Assembly (NCBI GenBank): GCA_035764655.1
Contig: DASTYU010000043.1
Location: 23,216 to 87,215 of the forward strand
Source of the DNA: DASTYU01 sp035764655
GTDB lineage: Bacteria; Chloroflexota; Limnocylindria; Limnocylindrales; CSP1-4
Direction of reading: 5' to 3'
Length of the DNA: 64,000 bases
A program made the translations under genes and the position numbers. The notes beneath the pieces are model-generated. The model searched no databases. It had not been told where the DNA came from and was given only the letters and a program-made list of their open reading frames with translations. This document shows, piece after piece, positions 8,389 to 16,931 of the stretch. Numbering within the stretch: the first letter of the stretch is position 1; each line of letters starts with the position of its first letter.

Positions 8389-9006
8389 CTAGATCCCTCG
8401 CGCGATCACGATCGCGAACCCGAGCACGACAGCGTTCCCCAGGACGCTGATCCCGACCTGGACCTGCCATGGCAGCCGCTGGTGGAACAGCGAACCGAGC
8501 AGGGCCAGGAAGAGCTGCCATGACGTCGAGGCGAGGGCGGCCCCGACGATGAACGCCGTCCGCTCGGCCGGCCCCGACCCGAGCTCCGGGCGGCCCAGGA
8601 TCAGCGCCGCGAAATAGAGGATCGTCGTCGGGTTGAGCAGGGTGATCGCGAGGAACCGGAGGTACGTTCGCCCGGGCCGGGCGGGCAGCTCGGCGTTGCC
8701 GGGAATGCGGATGCGGGCGTGGTACAGGGCGGCCCAGAAGCCGCGTAGCGCGATCACGGTCAGGACCACGACGGCGATGACCTGGAGGGCGGGGGTGATC
8801 GGCTCCAGGAGCTGCGCGATCGCCGCTCCCGCCACCACGGCAAGCAGCGCGTAGAGCCCGTCGGCGGTGGCAGCCCCAAGGCCCGCCGGCGCCGCGAGGC
8901 GGAACCCGCGTCGCACCCCGAGCTCGATGATCAGCACCGCCACCGGCCCGACCGGGATCGCGATGCCATAGCCGGCGATCGCGCCGGCGACGAACGATTC
9001 GGGCAT
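8389..9006 (-). CDS. LysE-family exporter
   Basis: A 205-aa integral membrane protein with about six hydrophobic spans. The start GYGIAIPVGPVAVLIIELGVRRGFRLA and the later FLAITLLNPTTILYFAALI (about 118-136) are typical of the LysE/RhtB translocator family, which exports amino acids and related metabolites with proton antiport. The substrate cannot be predicted. It is the last gene of the SatD, DUF3307, LysE run, 26 bp after the DUF3307 stop, and converges with the hydrolase gene. Confidence 0.85.
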   Translation of the reverse strand: MPESFVAGAIAGYGIAIPVGPVAVLIIELGVRRGFRLAAPAGLGAATADGLYALLAVVAGAAIAQLLEPITPALQVIAVVVLTVIALRGFWAALYHARIRIPGNAELPARPGRTYLRFLAITLLNPTTILYFAALILGRPELGSGPAERTAFIVGAALASTSWQLFLALLGSLFHQRLPWQVQVGISVLGNAVVLGFAIVIARGI

Positions 9007-9032
9007 GTGTCAGCGGCGGCGAGCCTGCGCGA

Positions 9033-10052
9033 TCAACCGAGCGAGTCGAGCGCGGCGACGGCAACGAACGCGCTGACCGTCGCGACGGCCACGCTGGCGA
9101 GCGTCCCGAGCAGGTAGTACTCGGCGAAGTCGCGGTCATCGAGCTGCTTGAAGCGGGCGAGTGTCTTGGCCGCAATCACCAGCCCGATGGCGGCCTCCGC
9201 ACCGGCGAGCACCAGGGTCACGATCAGGAGCCGTTCGAGGATGCCGATCGCCTCGCCGACGCGACCCGGCGGGGCGGGTGCGGGGGGCGCAGGCCCCGCG
9301 GGCGTCGTGGGCGGAGCCGCCGGATCCGGTACCGCGCGGCCCTCGATCAGGCCAACCTGGAACGTCCAGGCGACCGGTGTGGAGGCGGGCGGCGTGGCAG
9401 GCGCCGGCGTCGGCGGCGCGGGCGTTTCGGTGGTGCGCCCCTCGGTTGCCAAGCGCGGAACGACGAGCACGCCCACGAACAGCGCACCGGCACGGACGTT
9501 GACGATCAACAGGCCCGCCAGGACGACAGCACGGAAGACGACGTCGTGCGCGGTCGCCTGGTCCCAGCGTCCCAGCCAGCCGCCCGCCCACCCGGCAAAG
9601 CCGGGATCCAGGGGCGCAACGGAGAGCAGCGCCGCCCAGGCGACCACGAGGACGGCAACATGGGCGAGCTGGTCGACCGCGAACAGCGCGCCCGGGACCG
9701 GCGTCCACGCCGGGCCGAGGCCGTCGGGAGCGGTGCCCGCTGCCTCGTGCCGTCGCCGAGCCTCGGCCAGCGCCGCGGCCTCGGCCCGACGCGTCAGCAG
9801 CGACTTGGTCCGGTCGATCGCGGCGTGGCTGACTGCCACGATCGCCACCACCCACCAGCCCGGGGTTCCGAACGCGAGGCCGAACGGCGCGACGCACAGC
9901 GCCACGATCAGCGCGTGCCCGAACAGCGCGGGCAGGGCCGCGTTCCCGGGCACGGCCTTGGAACGCGCCATCCGGCCCGATTGCAGGACGAAGTCCGAGG
10001 CGAGATGCGCGAGGAGCAGCCACGCGAGGACGAGACCCTGGTCGGTGCTCAC
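9033..10052 (-). CDS. DUF3307 membrane protein
   Basis: The 339-aa protein has the DUF3307 N-terminus LLAHLASDFVLQSGRMARSK (about residues 13-32) followed by several membrane spans and the conserved HAAIDRTKSLL (about 78-88). An Ala/Pro/Thr-rich loop (about residues 205-265) is not typical of the family and is probably a disordered insertion. C-terminal spans include LIVTLVLAGAEAAIGLVIAA. DUF3307 proteins often sit next to satD, as here: the GTG start overlaps the satD stop (GTGA). Function is unknown; a membrane partner of SatD is the simplest reading. Confidence 0.8.
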   Translation of the reverse strand: MSTDQGLVLAWLLLAHLASDFVLQSGRMARSKAVPGNAALPALFGHALIVALCVAPFGLAFGTPGWWVVAIVAVSHAAIDRTKSLLTRRAEAAALAEARRRHEAAGTAPDGLGPAWTPVPGALFAVDQLAHVAVLVVAWAALLSVAPLDPGFAGWAGGWLGRWDQATAHDVVFRAVVLAGLLIVNVRAGALFVGVLVVPRLATEGRTTETPAPPTPAPATPPASTPVAWTFQVGLIEGRAVPDPAAPPTTPAGPAPPAPAPPGRVGEAIGILERLLIVTLVLAGAEAAIGLVIAAKTLARFKQLDDRDFAEYYLLGTLASVAVATVSAFVAVAALDSLG

Positions 10053-10693
10053 GCCCGGTTCCCCTCGGCCGCGGCCACACCCTCGGTCACGATCCAGCGG
10101 AGCACGCCGAGGAGTCCTTCGATGCGGCGGATCCGCGCCCGTTCGGCCATTACCGAGATCGTGGCACGGCTCACGCCGAGCCGCTCGGCCACGTCGGACT
10201 GGCGCCGGCCCTCCACGAGCATGAGCCGCGCGATCAGCCGCTGCCGCTCGGTCAGGTCGGCCAGGAGCTCTGCGAGCAGCGGCGCGAGCTCCGCGAGCAG
10301 GTCATCCGAGCGCGGGTCGCCCACGTGGACGCGGAGTCCGTCGCGCCGGCTGCGCCCCGCCTCGAGCAACCGCCGAGCATCGAGGAACGCCGGTCCGGTC
10401 CGCTCGGTGGCAGGCCCGCGGCCGGGCTCGACGCTGCCCGCCACGATCACCCAGCGCATCGGGAACGCACGTTCGTGGAGCGTCGCGCGCAGGACCGCCG
10501 CGAACGGGTCCGCGTCGATGCTGAGCAGGCCCTGGAGCTCGTCGCCCTGGGTGAAGGCGAACGGCGCCGGGCGTACGCCCGGTGGGTACACCCGCTCGAG
10601 CTCCTCGATGAGCTCGCGCAGCCATGCCGTCGCCGCGGGCGCGTCGGCCCGCGAGCGAACCACGTCGCCGAACAACACGAACGCGGTCGTCAT
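10049..10693 (-). CDS. SatD-family protein with C-terminal helix-turn-helix
   Basis: A 214-aa cytoplasmic protein. The N-terminus AFVLFGDVVRSR and FTQGDELQGLL (about residues 50-60) identify the SatD family. The C-terminal third is a clear sigma-like/LuxR-like HTH: LTERQRLIARLMLVEGRRQS then DVAERLGVSRATISVMAERA (about 155-195). I start at the ATG at 10693 and not at the in-frame TTG/ATG further upstream because a TTGACG-N17-TAGCCT promoter ends 7 nt before it. The family has no settled biochemical role; it co-occurs with DUF3307. The HTH and a dyad next to its own -35 box suggest autoregulation. Confidence 0.8.
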   Translation of the reverse strand: MTTAFVLFGDVVRSRADAPAATAWLRELIEELERVYPPGVRPAPFAFTQGDELQGLLSIDADPFAAVLRATLHERAFPMRWVIVAGSVEPGRGPATERTGPAFLDARRLLEAGRSRRDGLRVHVGDPRSDDLLAELAPLLAELLADLTERQRLIARLMLVEGRRQSDVAERLGVSRATISVMAERARIRRIEGLLGVLRWIVTEGVAAAEGNRA

Positions 10694-10700
10694 TCGCAGC

Positions 10701-10729
10701 AGGCTAATGTGGCACCTGTTAGCCGTCAA
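10701..10729 (-). promoter_or_regulatory. Promoter of satD (TTGACG-N17-TAGCCT), leaderless
   Basis: On the minus strand TTGACG (10724-10729) and TAGCCT (10701-10706) are 17 bp apart, and the -10 ends 7 nt before the ATG. This is the only one of the leaderless-type promoters in the window with an obvious -35. Confidence 0.6.
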
Positions 10730-10731
10730 GA

Positions 10732-10751
10732 GCTACTTGGCCGAAAGTAGC
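10732..10751. promoter_or_regulatory. Dyad symmetry upstream of satD promoter
   Basis: GCTACTT and AAGTAGC form a perfect 7-bp inverted repeat with a 6-bp centre, ending 2 bp from the satD -35 box. An overlapping TTGGC/GCCAA pair is also present. Position suits an operator, plausibly for the HTH of SatD itself. Confidence 0.45.
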
Positions 10752-10973
10752 CAAATACGGTTGACACACCGGTGGATGGGTCAGTGACGCAGAGGTGCTC
10801 CAGAAGCAACAAATCGGCCCAATCGAAGCTGCGATCAGACCGGGCGAGCGGGGCTGTTGCCGCGTGAATCGCGTTCGCAGCGCACCACTCGCCGCAGACC
10901 AACCGATTCGCCCGATCTGTTGCGCCACGAACACCACCCGGCAGTCGGGGCCGGCAGGCCGGCGACCCGGATT

Positions 10974-12518
10974 TCAGTTTGCGGGCGGCGCGATCCCGCT
11001 TGCCCGCAGCACTGGCCCAACCACCGAGGCGATCGCCGCGCGCGTGTCCGGCGTGTCGTAGCGCAGCAGCGGATCCGGTTCGAGTGGGTGCTCGTTCACG
11101 GCCCCGTCGACGCGCGTGTAGAGCACGGGGTAGATGGCGCCGCTGCCATCGGCCTCGAGCGTGACCATGATGGCGTTCTCCCCGCCCGCATCGACCGCGT
11201 GGGCCAGGGGCTGCACACCCGAATCGCGCAGCCTGCCCGACGGATCGACGGCCACCACACGGGCAAGGTAGGCGCGCTGGTGGAACAGGTCCGGCGCATC
11301 CGCAATTTCCGATGTCAGGAAGTCGATGAGCGTGTCGGGTTCCATCACGGGCCGGTGGATCCCGATCCCGAAGCGATCCTCGGCCAGGCGGCGCGCCAGG
11401 ACTCGGGCGTTGTAGCGGGCGCCGTGCACCGCGCCCGAGTTCGACGGGATGCCGTGCTTGCGCAGCCCGCGCGCGCCCTGACCCAGCGTCCCGGCGAAGA
11501 ACACGCCGGGCAGGGTCGCGCTCTCCCACCACGGCGTCTGGACGGGCAACCGGCTGGCACCGAAGACCTGGCAGCCGAGCTTGGGCAGGTCGAGCAGTGG
11601 GGCGGTGAATCCGGTCGCGGCAATGATCTCGTCCGCATCGATGGCCATGTCGCCGCCGCCGTCGGAGCGATGCAGGTGCGCCCGCAGGACGCCGTCGGGA
11701 AGCTGCTCGATCGAGCCCGTTGCCGCGTTGAGCACGGACACGCCGCCACCCAGCACGTGGTCCTCGTAGGGCTGGACGTAGCGGGCACGCACGCCGACCA
11801 GCGAACGCGTGTCCACTGAGAGGGACGCCGGTGACGGAGACGACAGCACGATCTGGCGTGCCCAGGGCAGCAGGCCACTCGCAAGCTCGAACCCGGAGTT
11901 CTGCTTGCCGAGGATCAGCACGCGCTTGCCAGCGTATGTCTCCGCCGGCTGGACCTCGCCGTAGTGGTGGGCGAGCTCGATCCCGGGCGCATCCGGGACA
12001 TGCGGTTCGGCGACCCCGACGGCCAGCACCAGCACGCGGCAGCGGTACTCGCCGTCGCTCGTTTCGACGACGAAGGTGGTGGCACCGCCGCGCTCCTCGA
12101 CGCGCGTCCCGGTCCACGTGCAGCCGTAGCGGACCGCGACCCGAGCGCGCTCAGCGAACGCTGCCAGGTTCGCCTCCATCTCGGGACGTGATGGGAAGTA
12201 CGAGCTGCCGTCCATGAACGTTGGCTGCAGGGCCTGGGCCGAGGCACGCATGGTCAGCAGGCTGTTCCAGTCGTATCGCTCGTACGCGCGCGTGCCGCGT
12301 TCGACCGGGGCGTGCGGCTTCGTCCACGACAGGAGGCGCTGGAAGAACGGCCACCGCCGGAACATGCCGCCCGGCGACGGATCCTGCGAGATGACGGCGT
12401 GGTCGATGCCAACCTCGGCCAGGGCATGCGAGACCTGCAGGCCGCCTGGGCCGCTGCCGACCACGACGACCGGGTACGCGCCCGCTGGGAACGGCTGGCC
12501 GGGAGCCCCCACGGTCAC
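10974..12518 (-). CDS. FAD/NAD(P)-dependent oxidoreductase (flavin monooxygenase-like)
   Basis: A 514-aa two-dinucleotide-domain flavoprotein. The FAD fold is at residues 16-30 (GSGPGG at 21-26), the second nucleotide fold is VLILGKQNSGFELASGLL (about 203-220) and the ATGFTAP motif (about 307) is the usual pre-C-terminal FAD contact. The order resembles flavin-containing monooxygenases and TrxR-like disulphide/cation-transport-linked flavoproteins; no redox-active CxxC is visible. The GTG start is 1 nt after the stop of a cyclic-nucleotide-binding-domain gene, so the two are co-transcribed, which makes cNMP-linked control of redox chemistry plausible. Substrate unknown. Confidence 0.8.
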   Translation of the reverse strand: MTVGAPGQPFPAGAYPVVVVGSGPGGLQVSHALAEVGIDHAVISQDPSPGGMFRRWPFFQRLLSWTKPHAPVERGTRAYERYDWNSLLTMRASAQALQPTFMDGSSYFPSRPEMEANLAAFAERARVAVRYGCTWTGTRVEERGGATTFVVETSDGEYRCRVLVLAVGVAEPHVPDAPGIELAHHYGEVQPAETYAGKRVLILGKQNSGFELASGLLPWARQIVLSSPSPASLSVDTRSLVGVRARYVQPYEDHVLGGGVSVLNAATGSIEQLPDGVLRAHLHRSDGGGDMAIDADEIIAATGFTAPLLDLPKLGCQVFGASRLPVQTPWWESATLPGVFFAGTLGQGARGLRKHGIPSNSGAVHGARYNARVLARRLAEDRFGIGIHRPVMEPDTLIDFLTSEIADAPDLFHQRAYLARVVAVDPSGRLRDSGVQPLAHAVDAGGENAIMVTLEADGSGAIYPVLYTRVDGAVNEHPLEPDPLLRYDTPDTRAAIASVVGPVLRASGIAPPAN

Positions 12519-12519
12519 C

Positions 12520-12942
12520 TCAGCTCCGGAACCGCTGGGCGCTCTGGAGCCGCCGCGTCTGTGCCTGCAGCATCCGATAGAGCACCCGCGGGTTGGCGAT
12601 CAGGAACTGCTCGAGCTGCGGGCCGGGCAAGACGAGGCACTGCAACGCACGGAGCGCGACGACGTCCGCGATGGGCGGTTGGCCGAGCAGAATCGACGCC
12701 TCGCCGAAGAAGTCGCCACGGGTCAACTTGGCACGCTCGGTGCCGTCGACGACCACGCTCGCCTCGCCGTCGAGCACGACGAAGAACCCGGAGCCCGTGA
12801 GCCCCTGCCGCAGGACACGTTCCCCTTCGGCGAACAGGACCTCCTCCATGAGGTGCACGACCGAGGTCAGCTGGGGCCGGCTGAGGTCGCCGAACAACGT
12901 GAACCCGGCGAGTGCGTCGACGAGCTCCTCGCGAGTTGCCAT
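12520..12942 (-). CDS. Stand-alone cyclic-nucleotide-binding-domain protein lacking the phosphate-binding Arg
   Basis: A 140-aa protein that is a single Crp-type cNMP-binding fold without DNA-binding domain. The phosphate-binding cassette reads GDFFGEASILLGQPPIADVV (about 74-93): the Gly-Glu pair is kept but the arginine that grips the cyclic phosphate in CRP and PKA is proline. It is therefore probably a non-binding or altered-ligand domain. I start at the ATG at 12942, behind GGAGG, since codons upstream are unlike the family. It leads the flavoprotein gene and is divergent from a second such protein. Confidence 0.85.
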   Translation of the reverse strand: MATREELVDALAGFTLFGDLSRPQLTSVVHLMEEVLFAEGERVLRQGLTGSGFFVVLDGEASVVVDGTERAKLTRGDFFGEASILLGQPPIADVVALRALQCLVLPGPQLEQFLIANPRVLYRMLQAQTRRLQSAQRFRS

Positions 12943-13088
12943 GCCGCCTCCATCGTCGATCACTCGCCGGCTGACCGCGGCCGGCGCGCTCCCCGGATGG
13001 TGCCAGACCCGGCCACGGACTGGAAGCGCGCCGTGCGGTTGACGGCGGTCCGGCCGCGGGCGAGCATGCTGCGCAGCACGGAGGCTCC

Positions 13089-13517
13089 ATGCCACTCTCC
13101 CGCGAAGAGAAGATCGACATGCTCGGCTCCATGCCGCTGTTCCAGGGCGTGGACGCGGAGGACCTCGGCGGGATTGCCGACCGGACCGTCGAGGTCGACT
13201 ACGCCGCCGGCGGCGTGATCGTCCGCGAGGGCGAGATCGGCACGGGCTTCTTCGTCATCGTGTCGGGTTCAGTCCGCGTGGTTCGCGACGGCGAGACGGT
13301 GATCACCCTTGGGCGCGGCGAGTTCTTCGGGGAGCTGTCGGTGCTCGATCGGCGCCCGCGGATCGCGCAGGTCGTCGCCGCGGAGCCGACGACGTGCCTC
13401 GCCCTGGCGTCCTGGGACCTGGAAGCGGTCATCGCCGAGCAGCCGCGCGTGGCACTGGCCATGCTGCGCGTGCTCGCCGAACGCCTTCGCGACCTCTCAG
13501 ACGCCCACCGCCACTGA
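13089..13517 (+). CDS. Stand-alone cyclic-nucleotide-binding-domain protein
   Basis: A 142-aa single Crp-type effector domain with no HTH. The cassette GEFFGELSVLDRRPRIAQVV (about 77-96) keeps the Glu and the Arg of the phosphate-binding cassette; the following Ser/Thr is Ile. It could bind cAMP or cGMP and act on another protein. GGAGG lies 4 nt before the ATG. It is 17 bp upstream of a cyclase-domain gene on the same strand, so a cyclase and a cNMP sensor appear to be one operon. Its closest partner in the window is the divergent homologue at 12520-12942, presumably a duplication. Confidence 0.87.
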   Translation: MPLSREEKIDMLGSMPLFQGVDAEDLGGIADRTVEVDYAAGGVIVREGEIGTGFFVIVSGSVRVVRDGETVITLGRGEFFGELSVLDRRPRIAQVVAAEPTTCLALASWDLEAVIAEQPRVALAMLRVLAERLRDLSDAHRH

Positions 13518-13534
13518 GCTGGGATGGCGCCGAG

Positions 13535-16276
13535 GTGACCGACCCAGGCAGGGCGACGACGAGGACCGTGACGTTCCTGTTCACGGATATCGAGGGCTCG
13601 ACCCGGCTCGAGCTCGAGCTTGGCACGGCCCGCTATTCAGCCGTGCGCGAGCGCCATCGCGAGTTGCTGCGGGCGGCCTTCGCCGCCCACGATGGCGAGG
13701 AGCGGAGCACCGAGGGCGACTCGTTCTTCGTGCTGTTCGACACTGCCCGCTCGGCCATCCGTGCCGCGATCGACGGCCAGCGCGCGCTCGCCGCGGAGCC
13801 ATGGCCGGACGGCGTCACGGTCAAGGTCCGGATGGGCGTGCACAGCGGCGAGGCGCTGCTCGAGTTCGGCGACGTGGCCGGCTACGACGTCAATCGCGCA
13901 GCCCGCATCGCGGCCACGGCGTGGGGCGGCCAGATCGTCGTGTCCGACGCCGTGCGGGCACTGGCCGACGGCGCGGGTGAGGCCTTCCAGCTGCGCGGCC
14001 TCGGCGAGCACCGGCTGAAGGACCTGCTGGCCCCTGAACGGCTTTCCCAGGTGGTCGCGCCGGGCCTGCTCGAGCAGTTCCCGCCGCTCCGTTCGCTCGA
14101 CACGCGACCGAACAATCTGCCAACGCAGCTCACGTCGTTCGTCGGACGCCACGACGAGCTGGAGGAGGCGCTGCGCCTGCTGCGCGGCACTCGCCTGCTG
14201 ACGCTCACCGGGCCCGGTGGGATCGGCAAGACGCGGCTGTCGCTGCAGGTGGCGGCAGCGGCCGCGGACGACTTCCCGGATGGTGTCTGGTTCGTGCCGC
14301 TGGAACCGGTCCGCGAGCGGGAGCTCGTGGCACCCACGATTGCCCGGGTCATCGGCGTGACCGACAAGGCCAGCCGGCCGGTCCTCGACGGCATCGCCGA
14401 GGCGCTGGGCGACGGGCGTGTCCTGTTCGTCCTCGACAACTTCGAGCAGGCGATCGATGCGGCACCAGTCCTTCCGGAAATGCTCGCCCGCTCGACCGGG
14501 CTGCGCATCCTGGTGTCGAGCAGGACCGCCCTGCGGGTCTCGGGCGAGCAGGAGTTCCCGGTGCCCGGGCTGCCGACGCCACCTGACCCGTCGCGCATCC
14601 CGGAGCTGGAGCGGCTCAACCTGCCCGCCAAGCTGCGCACCGTGAGCGCTGCCACGCTCGAAGGCTTCGAGTCCGCCCAGTTGTTCGTCGCCCGCGCGCG
14701 TTCGGTGCGACCCGGCTTCGAGCTGACCGATGGCAATGCCCCGGCCGTTGCGCGGATCACCGCCCGGCTGCACGGCATGCCGCTCGCCATCGAGCTCGCC
14801 GCGGCGCGAATCAAGCTGCTGTCCCCCGAGCAGATCGTGGATCGTCTGGAGGGGCACCTTGCGCTCCTGACCTCCGGCTCGCGAGACCTGCCCGAACGCC
14901 AGCAGACGCTGCGCGGAGCGATCGCCTGGAGCTACGACCTGCTCGATCCTGGCACACGGCGCCTGCTCAACCGCCTGGCCGTGTTCGTCGGCGGCTGCGA
15001 GCTGGATCTCGCCGACCGGGTGTGCGGGCCGGCAAGCGAGCTCGGGGTCGACGTCCTCGATGGCGTCGGTACGCTGATCGACCAGAGCCTGCTCCGGGTC
15101 AGCGAGGCGGACGACGCCCAGCGCTACCTCATGTTCGACGCCATCCGCGAGTACGCGTCCGAGATGCTCACGACGAGCGGCGAATGCGACGACATCGAAG
15201 AGCGCCGCAGCCGGGCATTCCTGGACCTGGCCGAGGAGGCCGCGCCACAGCTCCGCGGCGCGGACCAGCGGCGCTGGCTGGATCGCCTCGAACGCGAGCA
15301 CGACAACCTGCGCGCGACCCTGATGTGGGCTGTTTCGCGCCCGGACCCCGAGGTCGGGGTGCGGGTCGCCTTCGCGCTGTGGCGGTTCTGGCAGCAGCGC
15401 GGCTACCTCAACGAGGCCCGCACGCGCCTCGACGAGATGCGCGGCCAGGATTGGGATCTCTCGCCCGTGCTGCGTGCGCGTCTCGCCGAGGCGCGCGGCG
15501 GCGTGGCGTACTGGCAGGCCGATCAGGCGACGGCCGAGGCCTGCTACACCGAAGCGCTCGCGCTGTGGCGCGAAATCGGCGACGGGCGCGAGATCGCCAA
15601 CGCGCTGTACAACCGGGCATACGCCGAGGCCGCCTGGATCATGGGCGGCGCGAGTGGCGCGGGCGACGCTCCGGGGGCTTGGACGATGCTCGAGGAGGCG
15701 CTCCAGATCTACCGCGACCTCGGCGACGTCGAAGGCGAAGCCAACATCCTGTGGGCGATGGGCAGCTTCGCCTTCTTCGCCAACCGCATGGCCGACGCCG
15801 AGGGGACGTACCGCGAAGCGCTGGCGCTCCACCGGGCCGGCAAGAACCGGACCATGGAGGCCTGGTCGCTCCACATGCTGGCGCTCGCGCTGGTCTCCCA
15901 GAAACGGGCGCAGGAGGCGAAGATGGCCGCGCGCGAGGCGCTCGCGTTCTTCAAGGAGGCCGGCGACGTAGCCGGCATCACGCTGGTGCTCGACGATCTG
16001 TCAGGCGTGGCGATCTTCGACGAAGACCTGCCACGGGCCGGCCGAATGTGGGGCGCGGCGCGCCATCTCCAGGAGATCACGGGGGCGGACCTGGCGGCAT
16101 TCAACGAGACCGGGTTCGGGTCGCTCGGCTACCCGACGGCGCGCCAGGTCCTGTCGCCCGAGGATCTCGAGCGCTACGCGGCCGAAGGCGCGGCCATGAG
16201 CCTCGACGAGGCGGTCGCCTACGCGTTCGAGACGTTCCAGACGCCCGCCGAGCCCGAGCCGACCGGTCTACCATGA
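13535..16276 (+). CDS. Class III adenylate/guanylate cyclase fused to AfsR-like NB-ARC ATPase and TPRs
   Basis: A 913-aa regulator-like protein. Residues about 10-180 are a class III cyclase domain: the metal Asp18 is in FLFTDIEGST, the second metal Asp is in EGDSFF, and GYDVNRAARIAA holds the Asn and Arg that stabilise the transition state. A P-loop NTPase follows: Walker A GPGGIGKT (about 226-233), Walker B VLFVLDNFEQ, and GMPLAIELAAARI, the GLPL-like motif of STAND ATPases. From about residue 600 on, TPR helices fill the C-terminus. The GTG at 13535 is the only good start; the frame is open upstream but those codons overlap the preceding gene. Such fusions are frequent in Chloroflexota and Actinomycetota. 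Whether it makes cAMP or cGMP is not decidable here. Confidence 0.9.
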   Translation: MTDPGRATTRTVTFLFTDIEGSTRLELELGTARYSAVRERHRELLRAAFAAHDGEERSTEGDSFFVLFDTARSAIRAAIDGQRALAAEPWPDGVTVKVRMGVHSGEALLEFGDVAGYDVNRAARIAATAWGGQIVVSDAVRALADGAGEAFQLRGLGEHRLKDLLAPERLSQVVAPGLLEQFPPLRSLDTRPNNLPTQLTSFVGRHDELEEALRLLRGTRLLTLTGPGGIGKTRLSLQVAAAAADDFPDGVWFVPLEPVRERELVAPTIARVIGVTDKASRPVLDGIAEALGDGRVLFVLDNFEQAIDAAPVLPEMLARSTGLRILVSSRTALRVSGEQEFPVPGLPTPPDPSRIPELERLNLPAKLRTVSAATLEGFESAQLFVARARSVRPGFELTDGNAPAVARITARLHGMPLAIELAAARIKLLSPEQIVDRLEGHLALLTSGSRDLPERQQTLRGAIAWSYDLLDPGTRRLLNRLAVFVGGCELDLADRVCGPASELGVDVLDGVGTLIDQSLLRVSEADDAQRYLMFDAIREYASEMLTTSGECDDIEERRSRAFLDLAEEAAPQLRGADQRRWLDRLEREHDNLRATLMWAVSRPDPEVGVRVAFALWRFWQQRGYLNEARTRLDEMRGQDWDLSPVLRARLAEARGGVAYWQADQATAEACYTEALALWREIGDGREIANALYNRAYAEAAWIMGGASGAGDAPGAWTMLEEALQIYRDLGDVEGEANILWAMGSFAFFANRMADAEGTYREALALHRAGKNRTMEAWSLHMLALALVSQKRAQEAKMAAREALAFFKEAGDVAGITLVLDDLSGVAIFDEDLPRAGRMWGAARHLQEITGADLAAFNETGFGSLGYPTARQVLSPEDLERYAAEGAAMSLDEAVAYAFETFQTPAEPEPTGLP

Positions 16277-16467
16277 CGCTCGTGATCGAGCGCGCGCCGC
16301 AGCCATTCAACGTGGTGGACGACGAGCCTCTCGAGGCGCCGGCCGCCGAACCGGATCCGGCCGCCATCGTCCTCACCTGCGCCAACTGCGGATCGCGCAT
16401 GGACGAGCGCAAGTGCAAGCTCATCTGCTCGTGCGGCTATTTCGCATCCTGTTCGGATTACTACTGA
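16273..16467 (+). CDS. Small zinc-ribbon protein, 64 aa
   Basis: The C-terminal half has cysteines in the order CANCG, KCKLICSCGYFASCSDYY, i.e. two CxxC-like knuckles plus extra cysteines, expected to bind one zinc. The N-terminal 35 residues are Pro/Ala/Glu-rich and probably disordered. The ATG overlaps the cyclase-ATPase stop (ATGA), so the protein is made together with the cyclase. I know of small uncharacterised zinc ribbons of this kind in high-GC bacteria but no function. Confidence 0.7.
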   Translation: MTLVIERAPQPFNVVDDEPLEAPAAEPDPAAIVLTCANCGSRMDERKCKLICSCGYFASCSDYY

Positions 16468-16471
16468 GCGC

Positions 16472-16906
16472 GTGTCGGCCGTGGCCCAGCCGATCGAACC
16501 CATCACCCTGAAGGCCACGACGAGCGGCTCGCCGGCGGCCGCATGGGCGGCGCTCACGGACCCGATGCTCGTCGTCGAGTGGTTCACCGAGGCGTCGCCG
16601 GTCGGGCCGGTCGGCAGCCCCTACCGGCTCGACTTCGGCGACGGCAGCGTGATCAGCGGCCGGATCCGGGCGCTCGAACCCGGCCATCGGCTGGCCTACA
16701 GCTGGGCGTGGGCGGACACCGAGCCGGTCGAAGAGACGCTGGTGACGTGGACGGTCGAGCCGCTGCCCGACGGCGGCACGGAGGTCACGCTCGAGCACGA
16801 CGGCTGGGCGGAGGCGGGCTCCGACGAGACGGCACGCAACGATCACGCCGGCTACTGGGAGGGCTATCTCGAGGACCTCGTCGCGGTCCTCGACGAGGAG
16901 GCGTGA
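16472..16906 (+). CDS. SRPBCC (AHSA1-like) domain protein
   Basis: A 144-aa START/Bet v1-type hydrophobic-pocket protein. PAAAWAALTDPMLVVEWFT (about residues 21-39) is the usual first helix, followed by the FGDGSVISGRI strand pair and VTLEHDGW near the C-terminal helix. AHSA1-like members bind hydrophobic ligands or partner proteins; specific role unknown. The GTG start is 4 nt after the zinc-ribbon stop, so it is the fourth gene of the cNMP-domain, cyclase, zinc-ribbon, SRPBCC operon. Confidence 0.83.
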   Translation: MSAVAQPIEPITLKATTSGSPAAAWAALTDPMLVVEWFTEASPVGPVGSPYRLDFGDGSVISGRIRALEPGHRLAYSWAWADTEPVEETLVTWTVEPLPDGGTEVTLEHDGWAEAGSDETARNDHAGYWEGYLEDLVAVLDEEA

Positions 16907-16916
16907 GGCGATCCGG

Positions 16917-16922
16917 TAGACT
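16917..16922 (+). promoter_or_regulatory. TAGACT -10 element for thyX
   Basis: TAGACT ends 9 nt before the thyX ATG; no ribosome-binding site is visible. It overlaps the end of the 25-bp gap after the SRPBCC gene and gives thyX its own very short-leader promoter. Confidence 0.5.
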
Positions 16923-16931
16923 GGCCCTCCG

